64,000 bases of DNA from Ideonella_A sakaiensis_A. Its GTDB lineage: Bacteria > Pseudomonadota > Gammaproteobacteria > Burkholderiales > Burkholderiaceae_C. Below are positions 26,170-35,592 of this stretch, piece after piece. Position 1 is the first letter of the stretch. The number at the start of each line of letters is the position of its first letter. A program made the position numbers and the translations under genes. The notes below the pieces were generated by a model. It was given only the letters and a program-made list of their open reading frames with translations. It had not been told where the DNA came from and did no database searches. Location: contig NZ_CP182947.1 of NCBI RefSeq assembly GCF_048320135.1, forward strand, positions 1,116,001-1,180,000. The letters are read 5' to 3'.

Positions 26170-27183
26170 ATGAAGGTGCTCCGTCTCACCCTTCTGGCGG
26201 CTGCCGTGCTCGTCACGGCGCTGCTGGCCTATGCGTTGTCGCGTGCGTTCTATACCGATCGCCCGGTCGGCTTCCAGCGCGTCGTCGTGACCGACCCGGC
26301 AGGTCGGCCGATGACGACCGGGATCTGGTATCCGACAGAATCCACACCGCTGCCGACAACCCTGCTGTCGTTCAATCTGATCAGCGTGGCCAAGGATGCC
26401 GCCGTGTCGGGCGCCCGCCGGCCGCTCATCCTGATCTCGCATGGCAACGGCGGCGGCCCCGGCAGCCATGTGGATCTTGCGCTGGCGCTGGCACAGAAGG
26501 GCTTCATCGTCGCCGCACCGATGCATGCTGGCGACAATTTTGCCGACCAGAGCGCGGCCGGCTCCGTGCGATGGCTGCCCGACCGGGTGCGACAGATCCG
26601 CTCGGTGCTCGACTACATGCAGCAGCAATGGCCGTCGCGAGCGCAGATCGACGAACGCCGGGTCGGCATTTTCGGGTTCTCTGCGGGGGCGTTCACGGCA
26701 CTCGCGAGCATCGGTGGCGAGCCGGATCTGAGCCTGCTTGCTTCGCACTGCCTCACGACCCCGGAGTTTGTTTGCCAGCTGCTGAAAGATGCCAGATCTC
26801 CGTTGCTCGACCCTGCAGCGGTGCCGGTGGCGAGCGAGTTTGCTGCGGACGGTCGGATCAAGGCCGCCGTGCTGGTCGCGCCGGGTCTGGGCTTCAGCTT
26901 TCCGGCGAGCGGGCTGACGGCGATCGGCGGCCCTGTTCAGGTATGGACCGGAAGTGCGGATACCAATGTACCGACGACAACCAATGCCCGGCCGATCAGC
27001 GAGGCCCTGGGCGGGCGTGCCGAACTGCGCGAGGTCGCCGGCGCAAGCCACTTCTCGTTTCTTGCCCCGTGCAGGCTGTTCGGGCCTCCGGTGTTTTGCC
27101 GCGACGCCGACGGCTTCGATCGTGAACGGGCCCACCTGCAGATGAACGATGCGATTGCCGAATTTTTCGGCAAGGCCTTGTGA
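26170..27183 (+). CDS. Alpha/beta hydrolase, PAF-acetylhydrolase/dienelactone-hydrolase-like, exported
   Basis: A 337-residue serine hydrolase. Seen: an N-terminal hydrophobic segment LTLLAAAVLVTALLAYAL (signal peptide or anchor), PLILISHGNGGGPGSHVDLA (oxyanion-hole region), the nucleophile motif VGIFGFSAGAFTALA (G-x-S-x-G) near residue 172, and the probable catalytic His in VAGASHFSFLAP. The ATG at 26170 follows GAGGTG. It is 116 bp after the efflux gene and 52 bp before the DUF2306 gene. Substrate unknown; the family cleaves small esters and lactones. Confidence 0.87.
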   Translation: MKVLRLTLLAAAVLVTALLAYALSRAFYTDRPVGFQRVVVTDPAGRPMTTGIWYPTESTPLPTTLLSFNLISVAKDAAVSGARRPLILISHGNGGGPGSHVDLALALAQKGFIVAAPMHAGDNFADQSAAGSVRWLPDRVRQIRSVLDYMQQQWPSRAQIDERRVGIFGFSAGAFTALASIGGEPDLSLLASHCLTTPEFVCQLLKDARSPLLDPAAVPVASEFAADGRIKAAVLVAPGLGFSFPASGLTAIGGPVQVWTGSADTNVPTTTNARPISEALGGRAELREVAGASHFSFLAPCRLFGPPVFCRDADGFDRERAHLQMNDAIAEFFGKAL

Positions 27184-27235
27184 ACCGCCGCCGGCGGTGA
27201 TTCAGGATCCGGGTCCGCAGCAAGGAGCGCCGATC

Positions 27236-27895
27236 ATGCGCCGATTTGGTTTTCCCCAGCTGCTGCTGGTGCTCAGCGTGGTCCCCATCCTGGGTGGCGT
27301 CGCGCGACTTCATGCCCTGGCCGGCGCGGGCGATCCATTGGCGTTCGACCGCTTCGCACTGGATCCATGGCCCGTTGTGCTGCACATCGTGTCAGCGAGC
27401 ATCTACTGCATCCTCGGCGCCTTCCAGTTCGACGAGCGCCTGCGCCAGACCCAGCCGGCTCGGCATCGCAACGCCGGGCGGGTCGCGGTGGCTTTCGGTT
27501 TCGTCGCAGCCTTGTCGGGCCTCTGGATGACGCTCGTTTATGCAATACCCCCTGCGATGCAGGGCGAGCTGCTGTTCCTGGTCCGGATGCTGGTCGGTGG
27601 CGCGATGGCGGGCTTCCTGCTGCTGGGCATTCGGGCAATCCTCAACGGCGACCTGCGCCGCCACCGGGCATGGATGGTTCGAGCCTATGCGCTGGCCCAG
27701 GGGGCTGGCACCCAGGTCGTTCTATTGCTGCCGCCCGCACTGCTGCTCGGATCGGAAGTCACCGGGCGGCCTCGGGATCTGCTGATGGTCGCGGCGTGGT
27801 TGATCAACGTAACGCTCGCCGAGCTGTACATCAACAAGGGCGCCAACCCGATTGCAGCGATCGGCTTGCGGCGCACCGGCCAGCGTCGCTCTTGA
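27236..27895 (+). CDS. DUF2306 family membrane protein
   Basis: A 219-residue integral membrane protein with about seven hydrophobic segments. Seen: FPQLLLVLSVVPILGGVAR, VVLHIVSASIYCILGAFQF, GRVAVAFGFVAALSGLWMTL, and the family-typical NGDLRRHRAWMVRAYALAQG. The conserved His and Arg positions suggest a heme- or proton-linked role in the family, but none is proven. The ATG at 27236 follows AAGGAGC; the frame upstream to 27149 overlaps the hydrolase. Probably cotranscribed with it. Confidence 0.8.
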   Translation: MRRFGFPQLLLVLSVVPILGGVARLHALAGAGDPLAFDRFALDPWPVVLHIVSASIYCILGAFQFDERLRQTQPARHRNAGRVAVAFGFVAALSGLWMTLVYAIPPAMQGELLFLVRMLVGGAMAGFLLLGIRAILNGDLRRHRAWMVRAYALAQGAGTQVVLLLPPALLLGSEVTGRPRDLLMVAAWLINVTLAELYINKGANPIAAIGLRRTGQRRS

Positions 27896-27972
27896 TCGCC
27901 GATCGGGTCACGCGGCAGACTTGCTGGCGCGCCGCAGATCTGCCCCATCCCGGTGGGTTGCTGGCGAACAGA

Positions 27973-28176
27973 CTACTGAACGTAGATTCTGGTCTGGCGT
28001 TGTGCAACGACTTCCGCTTTCTGGACACTGCCAGTGATCACGACGCGGGGCAGGGTCAGTACGGCACTGGACTGATCGGTACCGGCTTGCTCGGAGAAGA
28101 ATTCCGATCCGACTGACAGTGCACTTCCGGTCAGCACTGCGAAGGTCAGAATGGCGGGGAAGAGGCGGTCGATCAT
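27973..28176 (-). CDS. Small exported hypothetical protein
   Basis: A 67-residue open frame with features of a real small gene: an AGGAGCC site before the ATG at 28176 and a signal-peptide-like start MIDRLFPAILTFAVLTGSAL. The mature part carries SAVLTLPRVVITG, a segment of the kind seen in many small secreted proteins of Burkholderiales. The frame continues upstream to 28362 without a convincing start. It is isolated, convergent with the DUF2306 gene. Function unknown. Confidence 0.6.
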   Translation of the reverse strand: MIDRLFPAILTFAVLTGSALSVGSEFFSEQAGTDQSSAVLTLPRVVITGSVQKAEVVAQRQTRIYVQ

Positions 28177-28464
28177 GGCGGGCTCCTGTTGTTCGGGCCG
28201 CTGTTCGCGGCGGCATGAAACGAACTTTATGGATCGATGACCGAGTCGACCAGTTGATTGCGACAAGACAGCCAGTCCGCGGAATGAACTGCATCTGCCG
28301 GCGATGGACGGTTTCACAAAAGATGGGGCCGAGTCTGGCCAAGTTTGCAAAACAGGGGCCAACTCGCCGTCGAGATCGCGACCTTCTTCGCCGGCCCCAT
28401 GCGCTGGTCACCGGTGGCAGGCGATCCTGCTCGTCCGCAACCTACAGCTCAACAAGCAATTTGC

Positions 28465-29277
28465 TCAACCGCCACTGAAGCGGGGCGGCCGCCGCTCCTG
28501 GAAGTGGGCCACCCCTTCGCGGAAGTCGTCGCTTTGCAGGCTGCTGAACATCTCCGTATTCGCCAACGCAACGGCCTCGCCAAGGCTTTGATAGGGCGCC
28601 TCCCACAACTGGCGCTTCATGACCCGTACCGATCGCGGAGAAACTTCCGTCGCGAGCGCACGCGCCAGTTCCATCGCTTCGGCCAGCAACGCCTCGGGCG
28701 CGACGACACGCTGGACCAGCCCCATCGCATGCGCCTCGCGGGCGTCTATCTTGCGGGAGCTCAGCAACAGGTCCATCGCGTTCGCGTGGCCGACAATGCG
28801 CGGCAGCATCCAGGCGATGCCGTGTTCGGCAATCAGCCCGCGCTTGGCGAACGCGGTGGTGAATGCCGCCTTCTCCGACGCCAGTCGGAAGTCACTGTAC
28901 AAGGCCATCACCAGTCCCAGGCCCGCAGCGGCGCCGTTGATGGCGCTGATGATGGGTTTGGGTGCCGCCGGAAAGTAGGAGTAGCGCGTCTGGTAGTCGC
29001 TGCGGCGGTTCATGTCGTAGGGCCGCATCCACTCCTCGGCCTGGATGTCTTCGGGTGGCAGCACTTCCAGGTCGTCCATGTCCATGCCGGCGCAGAAGGC
29101 GCGTCCAGCGCCTGTCAGAACGATGGCGCGGATGGCCGGGTCGCGCCCCGCCTGCTCGACGGCATTACGAAGTTCTGCCTCCAGCCGCTTGGTCAGCGCG
29201 TTCATGCGCTCTGGCCGGTTCAGCGTGATGACAGCCGTGCTGCCTTCGGTCGAAAAGATGAGTTGCTCGTAGTTCAT
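28465..29277 (-). CDS. Enoyl-CoA hydratase/isomerase family protein
   Basis: A 270-residue crotonase-fold protein. Seen: STAVITLNRPERMNALTKRL, IVLTGAGRAFCAGMDMDDLE, ISAINGAAAGLGLVMALYSD, and FAKRGLIAEHGIAWMLPRIV, where Glu is present in the AEHG position. SPRSVRVMKRQLWEAPYQSL is typical of the C-terminal trimerisation helices. The ATG at 29277 matches the family N-terminus; the long frame to 30366 crosses the aldehyde dehydrogenase. It lies 17 bp downstream of that gene and forms an operon with it. The exact CoA substrate is unknown. Upstream of it, 28177-28464 holds nothing I can identify. Confidence 0.92.
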   Translation of the reverse strand: MNYEQLIFSTEGSTAVITLNRPERMNALTKRLEAELRNAVEQAGRDPAIRAIVLTGAGRAFCAGMDMDDLEVLPPEDIQAEEWMRPYDMNRRSDYQTRYSYFPAAPKPIISAINGAAAGLGLVMALYSDFRLASEKAAFTTAFAKRGLIAEHGIAWMLPRIVGHANAMDLLLSSRKIDAREAHAMGLVQRVVAPEALLAEAMELARALATEVSPRSVRVMKRQLWEAPYQSLGEAVALANTEMFSSLQSDDFREGVAHFQERRPPRFSGG

Positions 29278-29294
29278 GTTTGTGCCGTCGGTAT

Positions 29295-30731
29295 TCAGGA
29301 TGTTGTTTCGAAGTAGCTGGCCGGCATCTGGACAGCCCGTGGCTCGAGAAATTCCTCGAAACCGTAGCGTCCGTTCTCGCGCCCGAGCCCGGATTTGTTG
29401 AAGCCGCCGAACGGTGCCGCCGGGTTGAATGGCGCGCCGTTGACATCGACCTGGCCTGCGCGCAGCCGACGCGCCACCTCGAGTGCCTGCGCAGGCGTCG
29501 CACCCCAGACCGTTGCTGCGAGGCCGTAGTCGGTGTCGTTGGCGATGGCGACGGCCTCGTCGATGTCGCCGTAGCCGATCACCACCAGCACCGGTCCGAA
29601 GACTTCTTCGCGGGCGATGTCCATCGAAGGCGTGACCCGACCCAGCACGGTAGGCGGCACGTAGAAGCCCTGCGGCGGAACCGGCAGCTCGGGGCTCCAG
29701 CGCTCGGCACCTTGCTGCAGCGCATGGTCGATCATCTGCAGCACCTTTTGACGCTGGGCCTGCGAAATCAGCGGCCCCAGCCGGGTCGTCGGGTCCGCGG
29801 GGTCGCCCATCACGTACGCCGCGACACCGTCGCGCGCGAGCTGGGCAACCCGCTCCAGCGATTCGCGCGGCACCAGCAGGCGAGTCGTCGCCGAGCAGGT
29901 CTGCCCGGAATTCAGAAAGCAGCTGGCCAGGGTGGCCTTGACCGCCGGAGCGAGGTCCGCGCCGGGCATCACCAGTGCGGCAGATTTGCCGCCGAGCTCC
30001 AGAGCAACGCGTTTGACGTCGGCGGACGCGAGCGCCGCGACATGACGGCCGGCCCGCGTCGAACCCGTGAACGACACCATGTCGACGCCCGGATGCCTCA
30101 CCAAGGCCTCGCCGACGTCGGCACCCGCGCCGTGCACGAGGTTGAAAACTCCCGGCGGCAGCCCGGCCTGATCGATGGCCTGCGCCAGCACAAAGGCGCT
30201 GGACGGCGCCAGCTCGGAGGGCTTGAGCACCACGGTGCAGCCGGCCAGCAGTGCAGGCGCCACCTTGCTGGTGATCTGGTGCAGCGGATAGTTCCACGGC
30301 GTGATGCATGCCACCACCCCGACAGGCAGTTGCTGGACCAGCGAATGGCCCTGGCGCTGCTCCCACTCGATGCTGCGAGCAATCTCGGCATAAGCCTCCC
30401 AGGCAGCAATCGGTGCACCGACCTGGATGCGCGCAGCCAACTTGCGAGGCATGCCGACTTCACGCGAAATCGACTGCGTCAGTTCGTCGGCACGTTCGCG
30501 CAATGCCAGCACAACCTTCCGAACATGGTCGATTCGGGTTTCCGGAGGCAGGCCCGACCATTTGTCGAGGGCTCGGCGGGCGGCATGCACCGCAAGGTCG
30601 ACGTCGGCAGGCGAGTTGGTCCGCCATGATGCAAACACCTGGCCGGTGTAGCTGTCGGTCACCGGCGTATCGGTCTCGCCGCGGCAAGCGGTCCATGCGC
30701 CGTCGATATAGGTTTGCTGTTGTTGGTTCAT
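29295..30731 (-). CDS. Aldehyde dehydrogenase family protein
   Basis: A 478-residue NAD(P)-dependent aldehyde dehydrogenase. Seen: ITPWNYPLHQITSKVAPALL, SFTGSTRAGRHVAALA, the glutamate motif RVALELGGKSAALVM near residue 250, the catalytic Cys in SCFLNSGQTCSATTR near 285, and EEVFGPVLVVIGY. It starts at 30731, 13 bp after a hydratase fragment, and is followed by a complete hydratase gene, suggesting oxidation of an aldehyde released in a CoA-dependent aromatic side-chain pathway. That role is an inference; the family is certain. Confidence 0.93.
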   Translation of the reverse strand: MNQQQQTYIDGAWTACRGETDTPVTDSYTGQVFASWRTNSPADVDLAVHAARRALDKWSGLPPETRIDHVRKVVLALRERADELTQSISREVGMPRKLAARIQVGAPIAAWEAYAEIARSIEWEQRQGHSLVQQLPVGVVACITPWNYPLHQITSKVAPALLAGCTVVLKPSELAPSSAFVLAQAIDQAGLPPGVFNLVHGAGADVGEALVRHPGVDMVSFTGSTRAGRHVAALASADVKRVALELGGKSAALVMPGADLAPAVKATLASCFLNSGQTCSATTRLLVPRESLERVAQLARDGVAAYVMGDPADPTTRLGPLISQAQRQKVLQMIDHALQQGAERWSPELPVPPQGFYVPPTVLGRVTPSMDIAREEVFGPVLVVIGYGDIDEAVAIANDTDYGLAATVWGATPAQALEVARRLRAGQVDVNGAPFNPAAPFGGFNKSGLGRENGRYGFEEFLEPRAVQMPASYFETTS

Positions 30732-30744
30732 CGGATGGTGTGAT

Positions 30745-30975
30745 TCATCTGGAGGTGTTGCGACGCGCCAGGAAGGCCTGCATCACGCGGGTCGGCTCGC
30801 CGGTGGAATAACACTCGAGCTGATAGCGGATGCCCGCGCTGCAGGCCTCATCGAAGCCGGCCTGGGTGCGTTCGCGGAAACGTTGCTTGGTGGTGCGCAA
30901 TGCCGCACCGGGCAGCGTGGCGAGCGCTCGCGCACGCTCGATCGCCCGCGCCCTGATGAGCCGTCCCGCCACCAC
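30745..30975 (-). pseudogene. Enoyl-CoA hydratase C-terminal fragment
   Basis: Reading toward the aldehyde dehydrogenase, this frame encodes ARALATLPGAALRTTKQRFR, then AGFDEACSAGIRYQLECYST and VMQAFLARR, a recognisable C-terminal helix region of an enoyl-CoA hydratase. The catalytic N-terminal 180 residues are absent upstream, where sequence similarity stops at about 30950. It is therefore a truncated remnant of an older operon gene. The ATG at 30975 is only the first in frame, not a native start. Confidence 0.65.
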
Positions 30976-31112
30976 TTGCGGCTGTCCTCGATCACCTGAT
31001 CAGGCTGATCGCAGAGTGCTCGAGCCGGAGGGCAGCTTTCCGGACTACAGCGGTGCAGCCGCGTCCCCGCCAAGCCGCTGCGATGGAACGGGCGGCCAAT
31101 CGGCGCTGGTGG

Positions 31113-31478
31113 CTATTCCCAGGACGTATCGGGGTCCAGGTGCCGCGCCAGTTCCATGGCGTCGTGCAGCACCCGACCGACCACGAGAAGGCCGGGCTCA
31201 AAGCGGTAAACGAGAAAATGGCGCGGCCGGCGGACCACCAGCGCGCCTGCAGCGACGCGATCCCGGCTCAGTCGCAGGTGCCACGATCGAATGCCCGCCC
31301 CAAGTTCGGGTCGCGCGATGCTGCCCGGTCGGTCTGGCTGCGTCGCCACGTCGCGCAGCGACGCGACGATCAGGCTCTCATGACGCAGCCGGGCGGCCTC
31401 GCCGAATTGCTCGTGCGTCCAGGCAAGGATGTTGATCACATCGGCCTGGGCTGCGTCCGAGAGCCGATAGCGAAGCAT
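31113..31478 (-). CDS. parE: Type II toxin of the RelE/ParE family
   Basis: A 121-residue basic protein. Seen: YRLSDAAQADVINILAWTHE at the N-terminus, HESLIVASLRDVATQPDRPG, and FLVYRFEPGLLVVGRVLHDA at the C-terminus, the pattern of ParE-type toxins, which poison DNA gyrase. Its ATG shares one base with the stop of the upstream antitoxin (TGATG), the usual coupling for such pairs. Whether it acts as ParE or as an RNase of the RelE type cannot be decided from sequence. Confidence 0.85.
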   Translation of the reverse strand: MLRYRLSDAAQADVINILAWTHEQFGEAARLRHESLIVASLRDVATQPDRPGSIARPELGAGIRSWHLRLSRDRVAAGALVVRRPRHFLVYRFEPGLLVVGRVLHDAMELARHLDPDTSWE

Positions 31479-31768
31479 CAGCCCGCCGACTTGGCCCGCT
31501 GGACGGCACGGTGCCCCAACTGCCCAACGAAGTCGTCAAGCTGATCATCGGCAATATCGGCGTACCGCCCCGCAGAGATATCCGCCCAGCCCTGGCGGGC
31601 CGCTTGTTTGAGGGCTTTGAGCTTGGCTTCCTCAAGCCGCTCGCGGTCCTCGATCAGGCGCAGTCCTTCACGCAGTACTTCGCTCGCGTTCTGGTAGCGA
31701 CCGGACTGCACCAAGGTCTCTACCAGCTCCTGTTGATGGTCGCTCAGAACTACGTTGCGTGTCGGCAT
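31478..31768 (-). CDS. parD: Type II antitoxin, ParD family
   Basis: A 96-residue antitoxin of the ParD (CC2985) group. Seen: RNVVLSDHQQELVETLVQSG (ribbon-helix-helix DNA-binding part), RYQNASEVLREGLRLIEDRE, then the toxin-binding helix LKALKQAARQGWADISAG. The ATG at 31768 fits family length; the open frame continues upstream through the operator and is not coding there. It neutralises the overlapping ParE toxin and should repress the pair through the inverted repeat upstream. Confidence 0.88.
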   Translation of the reverse strand: MPTRNVVLSDHQQELVETLVQSGRYQNASEVLREGLRLIEDRERLEEAKLKALKQAARQGWADISAGRYADIADDQLDDFVGQLGHRAVQRAKSAG

Positions 31769-31803
31769 GCTGCGGGCTCCGAAAGTGCGAGAACAGGCTC
31801 GCC

Positions 31804-31843
31804 AGACCAAGATTGGCAGATTATGCCAATGTCTTGGGGGTCT
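31804..31843. promoter_or_regulatory. Nested inverted repeat upstream of parDE, candidate ParD operator
   Basis: The core is a perfect ATTGGCA-GATTA-TGCCAAT repeat (31812-31830). It is flanked by CCAAG/CTTGG (31807-31811 and 31833-31837) and by AGACC/GGTCT further out (31804-31808 and 31839-31843). The site lies 36 to 75 bp upstream of parD. ParD dimers bind arrays of this sort to autoregulate. Confidence 0.6.
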
Positions 31844-31879
31844 GAATGCCGACTCTTTCGGTCGCAACATCCAAGGACT

Positions 31880-32136
31880 CCAGTGCGGCGCCAAGACGCC
31901 GAGGCCAGGCTCGCCGTCGTCACCGTCGACGTGCTGCAGAAGGAGTTCCCGCACCTGAAGACCGTCGCCTGCGCGCGCAACGTGCGCCACTGGTTCGAAC
32001 TGGTCGAGCGCGGCATCGACAAGGTCGAACGCGAAACCTTCGAATCAGCGCTTCGCACCGGCCGCCAGGCGCTCGAGGCACTCGGCACTGGCTTTTTCTT
32101 TGCGCGAGGCAAAGATGTCGCTGTCGAGTGTCGCCT
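31880..32136 (+). other. Possible coding remnant of unknown family
   Basis: The plus-strand frame here reads EARLAVVTVDVLQKEFPHLK, VRHWFELVERGIDKVERETF and ALRTGRQALEALGTG, with an amphipathic, ordered composition unlike shadow frames. No convincing start or ribosome site is visible. The frame continues into the 3' end of the convergent membrane gene, where it loses this character. I do not recognise the family; it may be the tail of a lost gene. Confidence 0.3.
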
Positions 32137-34508
32137 TCACGGCCGCGCTGTCCCTCGACGAACCGCGACCCCTCGCAGCACGCCGGCGATCGCCAGTACG
32201 ACGACGCAGCCTGGCAAGAGCTGGAGCAATCTGACGTCGCGCCCGAAGAGCCAAACCGTTCCGAACGCCAGTAGCCCCGTAAAAGCCCAGGAAAGCGCGA
32301 GTTGCCACCTCGCGATGGGATAGCGGATGCTGACCGCCACCAGCCAGCCTATCGCGCACAAGATCAAGGTGACTGAGAAAACACGCGGGTCGATCACGGC
32401 GCCGGTGCCGTCCGACCACATCAATGCGCCCAGCCAGCTGTAGAAACCCATACCGAACGCAGTGGCCAGCGGCCATCCGAAATGGCCTCCGCGTTTCAAG
32501 AATTCTTCTTCGAACTCGACCCTGTCCACCACCAATGGGGCGAATCCGCAGAACAGTCCGATCACGATGAGCATCAATGCAACAACCCTGGCCATCGCGC
32601 GCCCAAGCCCGCCGAGTGTCAATGCCTCGGGAGAGAACGAGACGATCATCACGGCGAGTAACGGCAGCATCGCAAAAATGCACCAAAACAGCACCATCGG
32701 CAACCCGAACCAGACGGCGTGCGGCCCGACCAGCACGGAGGTCCCGCGACACACGGCCCGCCACCGGGCACGCCCGTCGTTGCGCCACAGCATTCGTGTC
32801 AGCAGCGCCCACAACGCCAACGCGAGCAAGGAAATAGCCGCGGTCAGCAACACGCGGCTCCGCCGCAGCAGATCGGCGGGCTCGTTCTCGAAGCCCGGCA
32901 GAAGACCGACACCACCGGCCAGCGCCGTCATCAGCCATTCAAGTGCACGGCGGGTCCAATCCATGTCGGCGGCGCTCAGCGCGTCAAAGATCGCTTGGCC
33001 CATCAATGCCATCGATTCGGTGAAGACAAGCGTGCAAAACACCACCGCGAGTGGCACCAGTCCGCCGCCGAAGCCGATGCCGAAGGCGCGCCGCGCATGC
33101 CACAGGCCAAGTTTCTGCAAGGCCGCTCGTTCGCCGGCATCAAAAAGCGCCAATTTCGACTGCGTTGACATCGCGACCCAGCACCAGGCGGCAAATCCAC
33201 AGCAGCTGTCGAAGTAGGTCACGTGATCGGTAACGAAGGAACACTCGTTGCGGAGTTCGACCCGCTCGATGTGCGACGCGTTGGGCAACAGCGAGCTGCG
33301 GCCCATCGGGACCATATCCAGCGTCGAAAACACATCGCACCAGCGCTCCACCGAACCAGGCTTGGCCAGGCGCGAGGCCGCAAGCGTCTCTTCGAGCTCG
33401 ATGCGGTAGCGTTTCACCACGTCCTTCAATCGAAAGCCGGCGAGATAGCCGGCCACTGCGAGCAGACCTGGCACCACCCACCAACCGGTGTCCTGCTCAA
33501 TCCAGCCGGTCAGGCCGGCCAGCAACCCGGCGGTGCCGAGTGCAAATGCTGGTGCAGCCACCGCGCCGGCAACCAGCCCCCGGCGGCGGCTGCGCACCAG
33601 GCCGAGGAACTCCAGCTTCTCAAGGCCGGAGCCGACACTGATGAACAGATTCGGCGCGGCGCCCTGTTGCATTGCTTCGTGCGCAATCGCGCCGCCCTGC
33701 GAATGGGCAACGACGATCACACGATCGACGCGTGCCTGCAACCAGCGGAGGCTGCGCGCCCACGGTCGCACAGCGCGGCGCGCTGGATGTCGTGCTCGAG
33801 CAGCACGAAGCTGTCACCCAACGTCAGCGTCATCACGCGCACCGCTGTCAGCAGCGCTTCGCGCCAGGCACCGAACGGCACCACGCTCAGGATGCCGGCG
33901 ACCAATACCACCGCCTGCATCACGAGGATCAGCAACGGAGCAAGCACCGACTTGCCTGCGAGTGCCAGCCAGTCAGGCACTGGTGCATCCCATTTGCGCC
34001 GGTGAGCGTTGGTCATCGCCGGCACAGGCGACGACGTGGCCGGGTCGGCCCGCCGGCCGCCGAAAAAATGCCAGACGACCAGCAGTGGCAGACGCGTGAA
34101 CATCCACAGCAGCAGCGCAAAAATCCCCGGTGGATGGACACTTTCGCCCCACCAACTTTCGGCCAGCAGCCAACGTTCCTGTCGCGGCGCGACACCTCCG
34201 ACGCCTTGCTCGAGCTCAATGACCGTATAGGCAGGCGAATCGTCCTCGGTGCGGCGGGCAAGCAGGCTGGTTTCGCCGACCTTGACGACGCCGCGCGGTT
34301 GGCCGCTCCGCCTTCCGCTCATCCATTCGCGCAGCCAGTCGACGAGGGGGTCGCCGAAAGTCAGCAGGGTTTCGCCCTCGGCGTGGTCGCCGATGCCATG
34401 CACCAGCAACACACCAACGTCGGCCACGGGAGCCGTTGGGCCGACCTCGGTGCCGTCTCCGCCTCCGACCCGAACGGCTGGAGACTCCGTCGATGGGCTG
34501 TAGGACAT
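32137..34508 (-). pseudogene. Alpha/beta hydrolase-like protein with multi-spanning membrane region, frameshifted
   Basis: Two frames join to one gene of about 790 codons. The first (from the ATG at 34508) carries VADVGVLLVHGIGDHAEGE, two hydrophobic segments (GIFALLLWMFTRLPLLVVW; SVLAPLLILVMQAVVLVAG), and ends LGDSFVLLEHDIQRAALCDR. The second continues ARSLRWLQARVDRVIVVAHS with the nucleophile motif AHSQGG, then about eight membrane segments to 32137. The change of frame falls near 33750-33775 and needs a single-base indel. The oxyanion loop and nucleophile lie on opposite sides of it, so the gene is broken as written unless this is a sequencing error. Family and substrate are unknown; the design is a membrane-embedded lipase-like enzyme. 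Confidence 0.7.
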
Positions 34509-34686
34509 GCACGATGATGTGTCGCTGCGAAGCCAGCGTCAATCGCCGCACTCAGCGCAGCGAGATCAAGGTCCAGGCCGGATCACGAAAGCAAGGCCGA
34601 GCGCCGTGCCGCTGGGCGGCCGCTTGATGCGTGAGGGCGCGAGCGCGCGCAACCGGCGCGCAAGCGGTTGCAAACGCCGCCTCGGC

Positions 34687-35592
34687 TCAGTCGCCGAGAA
34701 CCTGCCGCAACGCAGCCCGGCCCAGCAGCCCGGCGGGCGTGGCCAGCGTCTCGAGGATCTCGAAATGGTTGAAGTCTTCGGCCACCAGCGATTCGACCGA
34801 CAAGCCGGCCGAGCTCGCGGCCTGTGCCATCGCCTGCCCCTGGCGCTGGAATTCGGGCGATTCGAGCGAGCCCCACGCCACGGCAAGCGGCTGGCTCAGT
34901 CGATCCAGATGCCGGATCGGGCTGAGGTCGTGGGCTGCGGCGTCATCGATCGACAGGTAGCGGCTGCGTGATGAACGCCGCACCGGCTCCAGGTCGTAGC
35001 TGCCGCTGCACAACACGCAGCCCTTGACGAGGTCCTCAGGCAGCCCGCGCGCGGCCCAGTCGGTGACAGCAGCCACGGCTGCCAGGTGGGCACCCGATGA
35101 ATGGCCGCTCAGGAACAGGCGATCAGGGTCGGCTCCCAACGACCCTGCCTGTTCGTGAACCCATGCGATCGCTCGGCGTACCTGATCCGCGACGACGCGC
35201 AGGTCACCATTGCAGTCCTGCACCCACGCAAAGTCGGGCACAGCCAGATGGATTCCGGCAGGCAGATAAAGCTCGGCGACGAAGGCGTAGTCACGTGCCA
35301 GCCCGCTGCGCCAAGCGCCACCGTGCAGGAAGACAACCAGCGGCGCGCCTTCGCGACCGCAATCGAAAAAGTCCAGCTGCTCGACATCGGCCGGTCCATA
35401 ACGCAGCCGACGTGGCGCGCCGAGCCGCTGGCGCGCGGCCTCGCTTGCGCTGCCGAAGCGCTGCAGGACCTGCGCCATGTTGGGCGCCCACTGCGCCTGG
35501 TCATAGGCCTTGTCGAGCGCGGCCTGGGCCAGGTCCAGCCAAACCGCTGGGCCGGGATCGTCGCCGGCCGGCACTGTTGGCGGCGTCGTCAT
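34687..35592 (-). CDS. Alpha/beta hydrolase, arylformamidase/carboxylesterase-like
   Basis: A 301-residue cytoplasmic hydrolase. Seen: LVVFLHGGAWRSGLARDYAF (HGG oxyanion motif near residue 92), the nucleophile in RLFLSGHSSGAHLAAVAA (G-H-S-S-G), and the His in VAEDFNHFEILETLA; the acid is probably the Asp/Glu near WGSLESPEF. The pattern resembles kynurenine formamidase and esterases of the HSL-like group. The ATG at 35592 overlaps the stop of the next hydrolase gene (ATGA), so the two hydrolases are made together. Confidence 0.85.
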   Translation of the reverse strand: MTTPPTVPAGDDPGPAVWLDLAQAALDKAYDQAQWAPNMAQVLQRFGSASEAARQRLGAPRRLRYGPADVEQLDFFDCGREGAPLVVFLHGGAWRSGLARDYAFVAELYLPAGIHLAVPDFAWVQDCNGDLRVVADQVRRAIAWVHEQAGSLGADPDRLFLSGHSSGAHLAAVAAVTDWAARGLPEDLVKGCVLCSGSYDLEPVRRSSRSRYLSIDDAAAHDLSPIRHLDRLSQPLAVAWGSLESPEFQRQGQAMAQAASSAGLSVESLVAEDFNHFEILETLATPAGLLGRAALRQVLGD

